Below are positions 1 through 6,554 of a stretch of 10,419 bases of DNA, in pieces. Each line of letters opens with the position of its first letter. Position 1 is the first letter of the stretch. Position numbers and translations under genes: made by a program. The notes beneath the pieces were generated by a model. That model had not been told where the DNA came from. It was given only the letters and a program-made list of their open reading frames with translations, and searched no databases. The DNA is from Opitutales bacterium (GTDB taxonomy: Bacteria; Verrucomicrobiota; Verrucomicrobiae; Opitutales; CAG-312), in NCBI GenBank assembly GCA_017623955.1, contig JAGAOA010000008.1:1-10419 (forward strand). Reading direction: 5' to 3'.

Positions 1-264
1 AACAGATAACACTTTTTTTGCGTTATCCTGCCCTATTACGTATTTGTCGAGTTCAGCTTTCATCTCAGAAGGCGTACGCAGATTAAAATCGAGCATATTT
101 TCCATTTTTTTCTGCTTAAGCTCTTCTTGCTTCAACGAGAAATAATTGTGCAAGGCACCAGCACATTCTCTACAAACCACTGCACCATCAGAGCCAGCGA
201 TAAGTTCGCCTACTTCTCTAGGAGAACGTCCACAAAAGCTACATCTGTTATCTTTTGCGCTCAT
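1..264 (-). CDS. clpX: ClpX, ATP-dependent Clp protease ATP-binding subunit (N-terminal 88 residues, cut by window edge)
   Basis: ClpX is the AAA+ unfoldase that recognises tagged or misfolded proteins, unfolds them with ATP and threads them into the ClpP chamber in the cytoplasm. The visible part holds the whole N-terminal zinc-binding domain, with four cysteines in two CxxC pairs (C8, C11, C31, C34) separated by 19 residues. A linker follows, then the start of the AAA+ module with the family motif YVIGQD (residues 75-80) and KKVLSV at the edge. Walker A and everything beyond lie outside the window. The ATG is at 264, one base after the clpP stop, so the two genes are read together and probably translationally coupled; I see no convincing ribosome binding site of its own. 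The frame is open to base 1, so the gene is truncated by the window and not broken. Identity is secure from the zinc motif, the YVIGQD box and the clpP neighbour. Confidence 0.95.
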   Translation of the reverse strand, partial: MSAKDNRCSFCGRSPREVGELIAGSDGAVVCRECAGALHNYFSLKQEELKQKKMENMLDFNLRTPSEMKAELDKYVIGQDNAKKVLSV

Positions 265-265
265 A

Positions 266-862
266 TTAAGCGTCTTTTTTATTTTCTATTACTTTGTCGA
301 CAATACCATATTTTACGGCTTCATCGGCAGTCATAAAGAAATCGCGTTCAGAATCTTTTGCGATTTTTTCAACTGAATTTCCAGTTTGTTTTGAAAGTAT
401 TTCATTCAACTTAGTACGCCAACGCAAAATTTCATTAGCAGCAATAGAAACGTCGCGAGCCTGCCCCGTTGCCCCACCGTATGGTTGATGAATCATAACA
501 CGAGAATTTGGTAAAGAATAGCGTTTACCCTTAGTTCCAGCAGCTAATAAAACAGTAGCCATACTTGCAGCTTGACCAACACAATATGTAACAACATCGC
601 AACTGAGGAAATTCATAGTGTCGTAAATAGCCATACCAGCAGTAATTGACCCACCAGGGCTATTTATATAAATATGAATATCCTTTTTTGGGTCTTCCAT
701 TTGCAAGAAAAGCAACTGTGCTATGACAGAATTGGCAAGTCCATCACTAATTGGAGCACCAATAAATACAATACGGTCACGCAATAGTCTTGAATAAACG
801 TCCCAAGAACGTTCACCGCGACCATCGCGTTCCACAACTGTTGGAATGTAATATTCTCCCAT
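266..862 (-). CDS. clpP: ClpP, ATP-dependent Clp protease proteolytic subunit
   Basis: ClpP is the serine peptidase that assembles into a double heptameric barrel and degrades proteins fed in by ClpX or ClpA-type unfoldases in the cytoplasm. I take the ATG at 862, giving 198 residues, the normal family length. An in-frame ATG at 910 would add 16 non-conserved residues and would start inside an inverted repeat. The protein opens with the typical [18 protein letters not shown]. The catalytic triad is complete: S100 in GQAASMA, H125 in MIHQP and D174 in ERDFFM, with the same spacing as the E. coli enzyme. The oxyanion segment INSPGGS (67-73) is also present. It lies 95 bases downstream of tig and one base before clpX. 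The bases before the ATG are A/T-rich with no Shine-Dalgarno sequence. The inverted repeat at 893-935 sits in its leader. Confidence 0.97.
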   Translation of the reverse strand: MGEYYIPTVVERDGRGERSWDVYSRLLRDRIVFIGAPISDGLANSVIAQLLFLQMEDPKKDIHIYINSPGGSITAGMAIYDTMNFLSCDVVTYCVGQAASMATVLLAAGTKGKRYSLPNSRVMIHQPYGGATGQARDVSIAANEILRWRTKLNEILSKQTGNSVEKIAKDSERDFFMTADEAVKYGIVDKVIENKKDA

Positions 863-892
863 ATTTTTAATAATTTGTTTGTTTTTTAGAAG

Positions 893-935
893 AAAATACG
901 CACGAAGCAATCAAAAAAGCCTGCGTGCGTATTTT
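893..935. repeat. 12-bp perfect inverted repeat in the tig-clpP gap (possible terminator, attenuator or processing hairpin)
   Basis: The arms AAAATACGCACG (893-904) and CGTGCGTATTTT (924-935) are perfect reverse complements separated by 19 bases. In the tig-to-clpP direction the hairpin starts 23 bases after the tig stop and ends 31 bases before the clpP start. Its 3' arm ends in TTTT followed by CTTCT, a poor U-tract. It could be a partial terminator that reduces clpP readthrough, an mRNA processing or stabilising hairpin, or a palindromic protein site. The sequence alone does not choose between these. Confidence 0.6.
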
Positions 936-957
936 AAGATATTTAATTTAAAACTTA

Positions 958-2259
958 TTACGCCTTAACAGTAGCTTCACACTTGTCGGCTATGAAATTA
1001 ATAGCCTTTTGCAAGAGGGCATCTGAACGCATACGATTTGCTCTAGCTGGATCTTTCTTGAGTTGCTTAATGAGATCTTCAGGCTTTGTACGAGTGCGCA
1101 TAGCTTCCTGCCAAAGCATTCTGCTCATATCATCATTATCGACTTTCAAGTTATTTACTTTAGCAACTCTATTGAGGAAAATTCTCATTTTAGCTCTTCC
1201 TTCAGCTTCTTTTGTCGAACCTTCTAAGAGAGCTTCTTTGTTCTTTTCAATATCAGCCTTAGATGCACCCGATGACATAAAACGCATCATCATTTCTTCT
1301 AAAATAGATTCGCGTTCATCTTCCAATGCTGTTTCAGGAATTGGGAAATTTACATTTTCCAACAACTTTTCAACAGCCATTTGGCGTTTCATAACTTCGT
1401 TATTATTTTTCTTATCGGTTTCGATGTTTTGTTTAATCTTAGCTTTGAGATCATCTAAATCTTTAGCTTCAAAACCCTTCAAAAATTCTTCGTCTATTTC
1501 TGGAAGGATTTTTTCGCGGATTTCAAAAATTTCAACTTCGTATTCAGCTTTTTTGCCTGAGAGTTTTTCTATTGGCATTTCCTTAGGAAATTCGTGCGAA
1601 ATAACTTTCTTTTCGCCCTTTTTCATACCAATGATACCTTGTACTATACCTTGAACTCCTGGAGCATTTTCGTTGCCAGCTTCTTCCCATGTAGATTTTT
1701 GGTCGGCAAAAATTGGCATATCCTTAGCGATTTCAGATACAGATTCGCCATCGATTTTTCCTGTATATGAAAGACGAACAAAGTCACCCTTCTTAATTTC
1801 ACGATCAACTTCATCATACTTTGCACGTTGATTGCGATAGTATTCTATTGCGTTATTTACTTCTTCATCGCTAGCATTTGTAGATTCTAGTTCAACCTTT
1901 GTTTCGTAAGACTTTGGCATATCAACCGAAGGATATACGTCTGTTGTAAAAGTCAATTCGCAACCATTTTCATTCTTATGCTCAATGTTTACAACTGAAT
2001 AAAGGTCAAATTCTTCTATTTTGTTCATAGAATCTATTGCTTTGCTTGTCAAAGTACGTTCTGTTTGCGACTTAATAGCATCAGCATAAGATTTTTCAAC
2101 CATAGCTTTAGGAGCTTTTCCTGGGCGGAAACCTGCAATTTTTGCACCACGTACAAATTCATTAGTTATTTTAGCTGTTTCTTCTGCGACCTCTTCAGCC
2201 GAAAAAGTTACAATTATCTTCTTTCTAGTATCATTGATATTTTCAATATTTGTATTCAT
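958..2259 (-). CDS. tig: Trigger factor (ribosome-associated chaperone and prolyl isomerase)
   Basis: Trigger factor docks at the ribosome exit tunnel and shields nascent chains. Residues 1-120 form the ribosome-binding domain, with the signature loop GFRPGKAP at 43-50, aligned with the E. coli GFRKGKVP loop. Residues about 155-247 are the FKBP-type prolyl isomerase domain, opening with KKGDFVRLSYTGKIDG and carrying GMKKGEKK. The remainder is the charged helical C-terminal chaperone domain. I start at the ATG at 2259 (433 residues, usual length), because the conserved protein begins MNTNIENI. A longer in-frame start at 2328 adds 23 residues without homology and would run through the candidate promoter. 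It is the first gene of the tig-clpP-clpX cluster, reading away from the ABC operon. No clear Shine-Dalgarno is visible. The GFRPGKAP loop and N-terminus resemble Verrucomicrobiota versions as I remember them. Confidence 0.96.
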   Translation of the reverse strand: MNTNIENINDTRKKIIVTFSAEEVAEETAKITNEFVRGAKIAGFRPGKAPKAMVEKSYADAIKSQTERTLTSKAIDSMNKIEEFDLYSVVNIEHKNENGCELTFTTDVYPSVDMPKSYETKVELESTNASDEEVNNAIEYYRNQRAKYDEVDREIKKGDFVRLSYTGKIDGESVSEIAKDMPIFADQKSTWEEAGNENAPGVQGIVQGIIGMKKGEKKVISHEFPKEMPIEKLSGKKAEYEVEIFEIREKILPEIDEEFLKGFEAKDLDDLKAKIKQNIETDKKNNNEVMKRQMAVEKLLENVNFPIPETALEDERESILEEMMMRFMSSGASKADIEKNKEALLEGSTKEAEGRAKMRIFLNRVAKVNNLKVDNDDMSRMLWQEAMRTRTKPEDLIKQLKKDPARANRMRSDALLQKAINFIADKCEATVKA

Positions 2260-2291
2260 AAATTTGGAAAGTCTAATTTTTTTAATTAAAA

Positions 2292-2324
2292 GGTATATTC
2301 TGTCGAAACCATAAAATACGTCAA
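2292..2324 (-). promoter_or_regulatory. Candidate sigma70-type promoter for tig
   Basis: On the minus strand a -35-like TTGACG (2324-2319) is followed, after 16 bases, by CAGAAT (2302-2297), which runs into TATACC (2297-2292). This would start transcription about 25-30 bases before the tig ATG. The -35 matches consensus at five of six positions; the -10 matches four of six in either register. It lies in the 181-base divergent region between tig and the ABC operon, which otherwise holds only A/T runs. This is inference from consensus matching. Confidence 0.45.
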
Positions 2325-2402
2325 GCATTTTTTAACATAGTTTATACATCAAAAATATCTCTTAAACAGGATGAACAACTACTAAGTCGAAAAAAAAAGA
2401 TG

Positions 2403-2431
2403 TTGAAATTTTTTAGTAAAGAGTATTGTAT
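2403..2431 (+). promoter_or_regulatory. Weak candidate promoter for the ABC transporter operon
   Basis: TTGAAA (2403-2408) is followed after 17 bases by TTGTAT (2426-2431), with an alternative -10 of TATTGT at 2424-2429. If used, transcription would begin only a few bases before the ATG at 2441, giving a nearly leaderless message, consistent with the absence of a Shine-Dalgarno sequence there. The -10 match is poor, so this is tentative. No riboswitch-like structure (TPP, SAM or similar) is recognisable between 2325 and 2440. Confidence 0.25.
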
Positions 2432-2440
2432 TGGCAAGAT

Positions 2441-3418
2441 ATGAAAATTAACTTTCCCAAACTGTTGCTATTGTTTAGCATAATGATGTGTATGTTGTTG
2501 AGTGCGTGTACCCCTAAATCAGATAAAACTGTAATTCGTATGGGACACTTTCCTAATATATCGCACGCACAAGCATTAGTAGCACATCAACTATCGCGAC
2601 AAGGTAAAGGGTGGTTTGAAGAACGCTTAGGTAAAGATGTAGAACTTCAATGGGCTTTGTTTAATGCTGGTCCTAGTGCTATGGAATCATTATTGTCAGA
2701 AGCTATCGACATCACCTATGTTGGTCCTAGCCCAGCAATCAATGCATTTTCAAGAACTAAAGGAGAAGATATTAGAATAATCGCAGGTTCAGCCGATGGC
2801 GGTGCATCACTAGTTGTAAATCCTAACAAAAACATAACGAAACCATCCGATTTCAAAGGCAAACGCATCGGAACTCCTCAACTTGGCAATACTCAGGATG
2901 TAGCATGTCGAGCTTGGCTTACAAATAATGGAATAAACGTAACTCTTACAGGCGGAGATGCCTACGTAATTGCAACGCCAAATCCCGAACAACTATCTCT
3001 ATTACGACGCGGTGTATTAGACGCTGTATGGACAATAGAACCATGGGTTACTCGTCTGATAGACGAGGCTGGTGCAAAAATATATTTAGAGCAAAAAGAT
3101 ACGGTAACAACAGTGCTTGTATCGGGAGTAAAGCTTATAAAAGAGCGTCCAGACTTGGTCAAAAAATTCATAAATGCTCATATAGAATTGACAGATTGGA
3201 TAAATAAAAACCCCGAACAAGCACAAAAATTAGTTCATGCAGAATTGCAAGCCCTGACTGGTGGCAGAATTTCATTTGACCTCGTAAAAAAATCTTGGTC
3301 TCGCTTGATTTTTACTCCAGTAGTAAACAAGAAAAATTTGCAAGATTTCGTAAATAGTGCCTACGACTGCAAACTTCTAAAAGAACGAACAGATATCACT
3401 AATATTTTTTATAAATGA
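2441..3418 (+). CDS. ABC transporter substrate-binding lipoprotein, SsuA/TauA/NrtA-type
   Basis: This is the solute-binding component of an importer of the nitrate/sulfonate/taurine class (NMT1/SsuA-like fold), which captures substrate outside the inner membrane and hands it to the permease encoded two genes on. The start is the ATG at 2441 (325 residues). It gives a clean lipoprotein signal: MKINFPK, a hydrophobic run at 8-20, then the lipobox LSAC with the lipidated C23. Typical binding-protein segments follow: GHFPNISHAQALVA, FNAGPSAMESL, ITYVGPSPAINAF, RIIAGSADGGASLVV, GKRIGTPQLGNTQDV and DAVWTIEPWV. The residue after the lipidated Cys is Thr, not Asp, so the E. coli inner-membrane retention rule does not predict inner-membrane retention. 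The stop overlaps the ATPase gene by ATGA. The substrate cannot be read from the sequence: sulfonates are the usual label, but no sulfonate-cleaving enzyme is nearby. Confidence 0.88.
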   Translation: MKINFPKLLLLFSIMMCMLLSACTPKSDKTVIRMGHFPNISHAQALVAHQLSRQGKGWFEERLGKDVELQWALFNAGPSAMESLLSEAIDITYVGPSPAINAFSRTKGEDIRIIAGSADGGASLVVNPNKNITKPSDFKGKRIGTPQLGNTQDVACRAWLTNNGINVTLTGGDAYVIATPNPEQLSLLRRGVLDAVWTIEPWVTRLIDEAGAKIYLEQKDTVTTVLVSGVKLIKERPDLVKKFINAHIELTDWINKNPEQAQKLVHAELQALTGGRISFDLVKKSWSRLIFTPVVNKKNLQDFVNSAYDCKLLKERTDITNIFYK

Positions 3419-4215
3419 GCTTACATAAAGAACTTGAAAATATAACTGCAAAACTTTCAGTAAAAAATGTATCGAAAGTTTTTAATTCTGCACAAGGGAA
3501 AGTACAGGCTCTAGAAAATGTTAGCCTAAGTATAAATGAAGGTGAATTTGTTTGCTTGGTAGGACCTAGTGGTTGTGGGAAATCAACACTTCTGAATCTA
3601 GTTGCAGGGTTGGATAAACCAGATGCAGGAGAAATATTGGTGGATTCTGATAAAGTTGAAGGACCTGGTAGAGATAGAATGGTAATGTTTCAAGAACATG
3701 CCCTCTTCCCATGGCTAAATGTCTTCGATAATGTGATGTTTGGCTTGAAATTAAAACCAAATCTCACAGATCCTGAACGCCGAGAAGTAGCAAAGTTTTA
3801 TCTGTATCTAGTAGGGTTGGAAAAATTTGCAAAAGCATCTATTCATGAGTTATCTGGCGGAATGCGTCAACGTGTAGCACTAGCACGTTCTCTAGCTCCC
3901 AATCCTAGAATTCTGCTGATGGACGAAACCTTTGGAGCTCTCGATGCACTTACGAGAGAACAACTTTATGGAGAAATTCAACAAATCTGGCAGAAACGAA
4001 AAAAGACAATATTATTTGTAACTCATAATATACGTGAAGCCGTATGTTTGGGCGATAGAGTAATTCTTTTCTCACCACATCCAGGACGAATTGTTGAAAC
4101 TTTCAATATCGATTTACCTCGACTTCGCGACATAAACGATCCAGCCTTAACTTCATACGCAAGTACAATTACCGCAACACTTAAACAAAGTATAGGTAAG
4201 GAGGTTGCAGAATGA
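3415..4215 (+). CDS. ABC transporter ATP-binding protein, SsuB/TauB-type
   Basis: This cytoplasmic ATPase powers the importer encoded by its two neighbours. The 266 residues contain all ABC landmarks in order: Walker A GPSGCGKST (50-58), Q-loop Gln93 in MFQEHALFPW, signature LSGGMRQR (146-153), Walker B ILLMDE (166-171) with D-loop GALD (174-177), and the H-loop His204 in VTHNI. The EHALFPWL stretch after the Q-loop and the HPGRIVE motif near the C-terminus are typical of the nitrate/sulfonate/taurine subfamily. One oddity is Thr172 directly after the catalytic Glu, where this subfamily usually has Pro (DETFGALD instead of DEPFGALD). The gene overlaps the preceding and following genes by ATGA at both ends, which implies translational coupling of all three transporter subunits. 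No separate ribosome binding site is seen at its start. Confidence 0.92.
   Translation: MSLHKELENITAKLSVKNVSKVFNSAQGKVQALENVSLSINEGEFVCLVGPSGCGKSTLLNLVAGLDKPDAGEILVDSDKVEGPGRDRMVMFQEHALFPWLNVFDNVMFGLKLKPNLTDPERREVAKFYLYLVGLEKFAKASIHELSGGMRQRVALARSLAPNPRILLMDETFGALDALTREQLYGEIQQIWQKRKKTILFVTHNIREAVCLGDRVILFSPHPGRIVETFNIDLPRLRDINDPALTSYASTITATLKQSIGKEVAE
4198..4205 (+). promoter_or_regulatory. Perfect Shine-Dalgarno (AAGGAGGT) for the permease gene, embedded in the ATPase gene
   Basis: AAGGAGGT lies six bases before the permease ATG at 4212, inside the last codons of the upstream ATPase. It is the only full-consensus ribosome binding site I see in the window, where most starts have weak or no Shine-Dalgarno. 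It fixes the permease start and suggests that initiation there is boosted, perhaps to keep the membrane subunit in step with the ATPase. Confidence 0.8.
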
Positions 4216-4991
4216 AAAAAGAAAATATCATAAGAATTTCTAGCTCAATAGGTGCTTTTTTGGGATTACTAATTGTCTGGCAGTTGTGTGTAAAAGAACT
4301 GGGATTTTTCAAGCATACTTTACCTGCACCTAGCGATGTTGCAGTTTATCTCTGGAACGCCACATGCGATGCAACGTTGCCGAAAGCCATATGGGTAACA
4401 ATCAAAAGATTGCTTATGGGGTACGCCATAGGTTTGTGTATAGGTATACCAACAGGAATGCTCTGCGCCCGTTTTAAAGTATTTAACGATACCATTGGAA
4501 TCTTGGCATTAGGCTTGCAAGCATTGCCAAGTGTGTGTTGGGTTCCGCTTGCAATTATGTGGTTTGGACAAACAGAAGTTGCAATGTTATTTGTAGTAGT
4601 AATGGGAACGGTATGGTCGATGATTTTAGCAACAGTCCATGGGGTTAAAAACATTCCACCAATATATCTGCGTGCAGCTAGTACAATGGGGTCAAAGGGC
4701 TTGCATACTTGGCTCAACGTCATTTTACCAGCATCGTTTCCTAGCATATTAGGAGGAATGAAACAAGGTTGGGCATTTGCATGGCGTTCACTTATGGCAG
4801 CCGAAATTTACGTTACAATCTTGACTGGCTTTGGCTTGGGTCAACTACTACACTACGGTAGAGAATTGCTAGATATGAATCAAGTAATAGGAATAATGTT
4901 TACAGTTATCTTGATTGGCTTGTTGGTTGACAAAGTCATATTCTCTCCATTAGAATTGCGTCTACGTAAAAAATGGGGTATATCGAAATAA
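4212..4991 (+). CDS. ABC transporter permease, SsuC/TauC-type
   Basis: This is the inner-membrane channel subunit of the importer (binding-protein-dependent permease, COG0600-like). It has 259 residues, the normal size. Hydrophobic segments at about 12-28, 67-85, 95-117, 122-142, 195-211 and 225-245 fit six membrane helices. The cytoplasmic coupling (EAA) loop, which docks on the ATPase, is at about 153-183, with LRAASTMGSKG followed by the conserved LPASFPSILGG. The segment PAPSDV at 38-43 is also usual for this family. It overlaps the ATPase gene by ATGA and is preceded by a perfect Shine-Dalgarno. A lipoprotein gene follows 13 bases on. No enzyme that would reveal the substrate (SsuD/E, TauD, nitrate reductase, thiamine synthesis) lies next to it in this window. 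Confidence 0.92.
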   Translation: MKKENIIRISSSIGAFLGLLIVWQLCVKELGFFKHTLPAPSDVAVYLWNATCDATLPKAIWVTIKRLLMGYAIGLCIGIPTGMLCARFKVFNDTIGILALGLQALPSVCWVPLAIMWFGQTEVAMLFVVVMGTVWSMILATVHGVKNIPPIYLRAASTMGSKGLHTWLNVILPASFPSILGGMKQGWAFAWRSLMAAEIYVTILTGFGLGQLLHYGRELLDMNQVIGIMFTVILIGLLVDKVIFSPLELRLRKKWGISK

Positions 4992-5004
4992 AAAATAGGA
5001 TAAA

Positions 5005-5622
5005 ATGAAATATTTAAAGAGCATATTATTATTTGTATCACTTATCGTACTTACTGCGTGTTCGTCCGACACACAAACGAACGCTCAGTTGCAAAAAGAA
5101 GAATTCGACAACTCAATTTCAAATCTTCGCAACGCACACTTCATAGACGATGTAAACACAAAGTTTATGACTGATGATCAAACTAGAACAATATATGAAG
5201 TCTTCACAGGCAAGGAATTTGGTCATGGTAAACTCATTCTTAGAACAGATAACACCGATAGAACTGGGTTGTACTTTTTTGTGATGTTCAATACATACAA
5301 ATACAATATACAAAAAGGCTCTCAAATATTGTTGTATTTTCAAACAAAAGACTCAAATAAGAACTATAAATTTTCGTATACAATACCAGAAACATCTAGT
5401 TTGTTTAGAGAATTGGTACTTGGTGTTACAGGCAAAGATGCGCTTAATTTAGAAAAAGAAATTTTAGCTTGGAAAATAGAAGTAAAAGCCCCTGATGGCA
5501 AAATGATTACTCAAAAAAAATCGTGGTTGTGGACAATAGAAAATCCGCCGAGTCCAGAAGTAACGCCAGCTTCAAAGCGTCCAACACTGTACTTGCCTAA
5601 TTTTGACAAAAAGAAGAAATGA
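5005..5622 (+). CDS. Lipoprotein of unknown function (205 residues)
   Basis: I do not recognise the family. The protein begins MKYLKS, has a hydrophobic run at 7-16 and a lipobox LTAC with lipidated C19, followed by Ser-Ser-Asp, so it should be a membrane-anchored lipoprotein facing the periplasm. The mature part is polar. The segment about 75-130 alternates hydrophobic and charged residues (GKLILRTDN, GLYFFVMFNTYKYNI, SQILLYFQTKD), suggesting beta strands. A segment at about 150-175 contains IEVKAPDGK and a WLWTIE motif. The tail is Pro-rich and then ends in KKKK. A TAGGA before the ATG at 5005 is a modest ribosome binding site. It starts 13 bases after the permease, and its stop overlaps the glycosylase gene by ATGA, so it belongs to the same operon. 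No binding or catalytic motif is visible; an accessory role to the transporter is possible but unproven. Confidence 0.8.
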   Translation: MKYLKSILLFVSLIVLTACSSDTQTNAQLQKEEFDNSISNLRNAHFIDDVNTKFMTDDQTRTIYEVFTGKEFGHGKLILRTDNTDRTGLYFFVMFNTYKYNIQKGSQILLYFQTKDSNKNYKFSYTIPETSSLFRELVLGVTGKDALNLEKEILAWKIEVKAPDGKMITQKKSWLWTIENPPSPEVTPASKRPTLYLPNFDKKKK

Positions 5623-6497
5623 TTTCTAAGGCGAAATGGGGGAAATATCGACGTATAGAAGAAGTAGAATTCACTCCTAATGATTGGCGTGAAACTATCG
5701 ATGGAGGTCAAGCATTTACTTGGTATCCGACACAAAATGAGAATGAGTTTGAAGGAGTTTTTTCAAATATTGCCACGCGAGCAAGATTAGTAAACAAAAA
5801 ACTAGAAGTCTCATTTTTGAAAGACATTGATGAAAACGTCGCCATAAAAAGATTTGCTGAATACATCGATGGCAATACAAACTATGCGAAAATCCGCAAG
5901 AGTTTGGCAGATAGTGGCGACAACAATATGCAAAAGGCGTTGAAAATATACCCTACACTGCGTATATTGCATCAAAATCCATCAGATGCCATAATCTGTT
6001 TTATATGTTCATCAAGTAAGCGAATAGTCCAAATAAAGCAGTGTGTAAAATTGTTGTCGCAAAATTTTGGCAATCATTTGGGAGGAGACTTCTACACTCT
6101 TCCTAATTTCGAAACATTGGCTAATGCCGACATCAATAAAATTTTGGAATGCAAGTTGGGCTTTAGGGCAAAATATCTAAAACAAACAGCTCAAAAAATA
6201 GTATCAGATAAATTTGATACACTTACATTGCGAGAAATGCCATATCACGAAGCCAAAACCTATCTGACATCATTGTCTGGAATTGGTGACAAAGTAGCAG
6301 ATTGTATTTTGCTTTTTGGGTGTTCTCGTTTTGAAGCATTCCCTGTCGATACGTGGATACGCCAAGCTATGTGCGACCTTTATAAAACAGAAAATAATCC
6401 AAAGAAAATCAGAGATTTTGCATCAAAAAAATTTCCAAATTATGCGGGGTTTGCCCAGCAACTGATTTTTGCAGCTAAACGCAATGCATTAATATAG
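5619..6497 (+). CDS. 8-oxoguanine DNA glycosylase/AP lyase, OGG1-type (HhH-GPD superfamily)
   Basis: This base-excision-repair enzyme removes oxidised guanine and nicks the abasic site. It has 292 residues: an OGG1-like N-terminal domain containing GGQAFTW (29-35), then the HhH-GPD domain. The hairpin LSGIGDKVADC holds catalytic Lys225, with Asp244 in FPVDTW. Aligning by eye to human OGG1, the lesion-reading residues are kept: G30 (human G42), K225 (K249), C229 (C253), D244 (D268), Q280 (Q315) and F284 (F319). The residues contacting the opposite cytosine are changed: S133 for N149 and Q138 for R154, with F182 for Y203; R183 (human R204) is kept. A related bacterial enzyme from Clostridium acetobutylicum lacks strict opposite-base preference with comparable changes, from memory. 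The gene overlaps the lipoprotein gene by ATGA, an unusual partner for a repair enzyme. The frame is intact. Confidence 0.9.
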   Translation: MISKAKWGKYRRIEEVEFTPNDWRETIDGGQAFTWYPTQNENEFEGVFSNIATRARLVNKKLEVSFLKDIDENVAIKRFAEYIDGNTNYAKIRKSLADSGDNNMQKALKIYPTLRILHQNPSDAIICFICSSSKRIVQIKQCVKLLSQNFGNHLGGDFYTLPNFETLANADINKILECKLGFRAKYLKQTAQKIVSDKFDTLTLREMPYHEAKTYLTSLSGIGDKVADCILLFGCSRFEAFPVDTWIRQAMCDLYKTENNPKKIRDFASKKFPNYAGFAQQLIFAAKRNALI

Positions 6498-6554
6498 AAA
6501 AAATGCGTTTGAAATTTTCTTAAATTTATTCAATTATATACGGAATGAAAAATT

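Noticed and set aside
863..910. Upstream in-frame start that would extend ClpP by 16 residues
   Set aside because: The start would fall inside the inverted repeat, and the standard ClpP N-terminus begins at the ATG at 862 with triad spacing matching the family.
983..1654. Long open frame on the plus strand opposite trigger factor
   Set aside because: It is a shadow of tig: no family resemblance, low-complexity Ser/Phe-rich translation, and it lies wholly within a well-conserved gene on the other strand.
2260..2328. Upstream in-frame start that would extend trigger factor by 23 residues
   Set aside because: The extension has no family counterpart, would overlap the candidate promoter, and the conserved protein begins at the ATG at 2259.
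2325..2440. Riboswitch (TPP, SAM or similar) ahead of the transporter operon
   Set aside because: I looked for conserved core sequences and stable stems and saw none; the stretch is A/T-rich without clear structure.
6483..6509. Possible hairpin at the end of the glycosylase gene (AATGCATT with AATGCGTT, one G-U pair) as a terminator
   Set aside because: The stem is short, A/T-rich and overlaps the stop codon, and it is followed by GAAATTTTC rather than a clean T-run; not strong enough to call.
6509..6540. Possible promoter for the fabZ-like gene (TTGAAA with a TATATA about 20 bases on)
   Set aside because: The spacing is too long and the region is uniformly A/T-rich, so such matches are expected by chance. 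A separate promoter here remains possible because of the 57-base gap.
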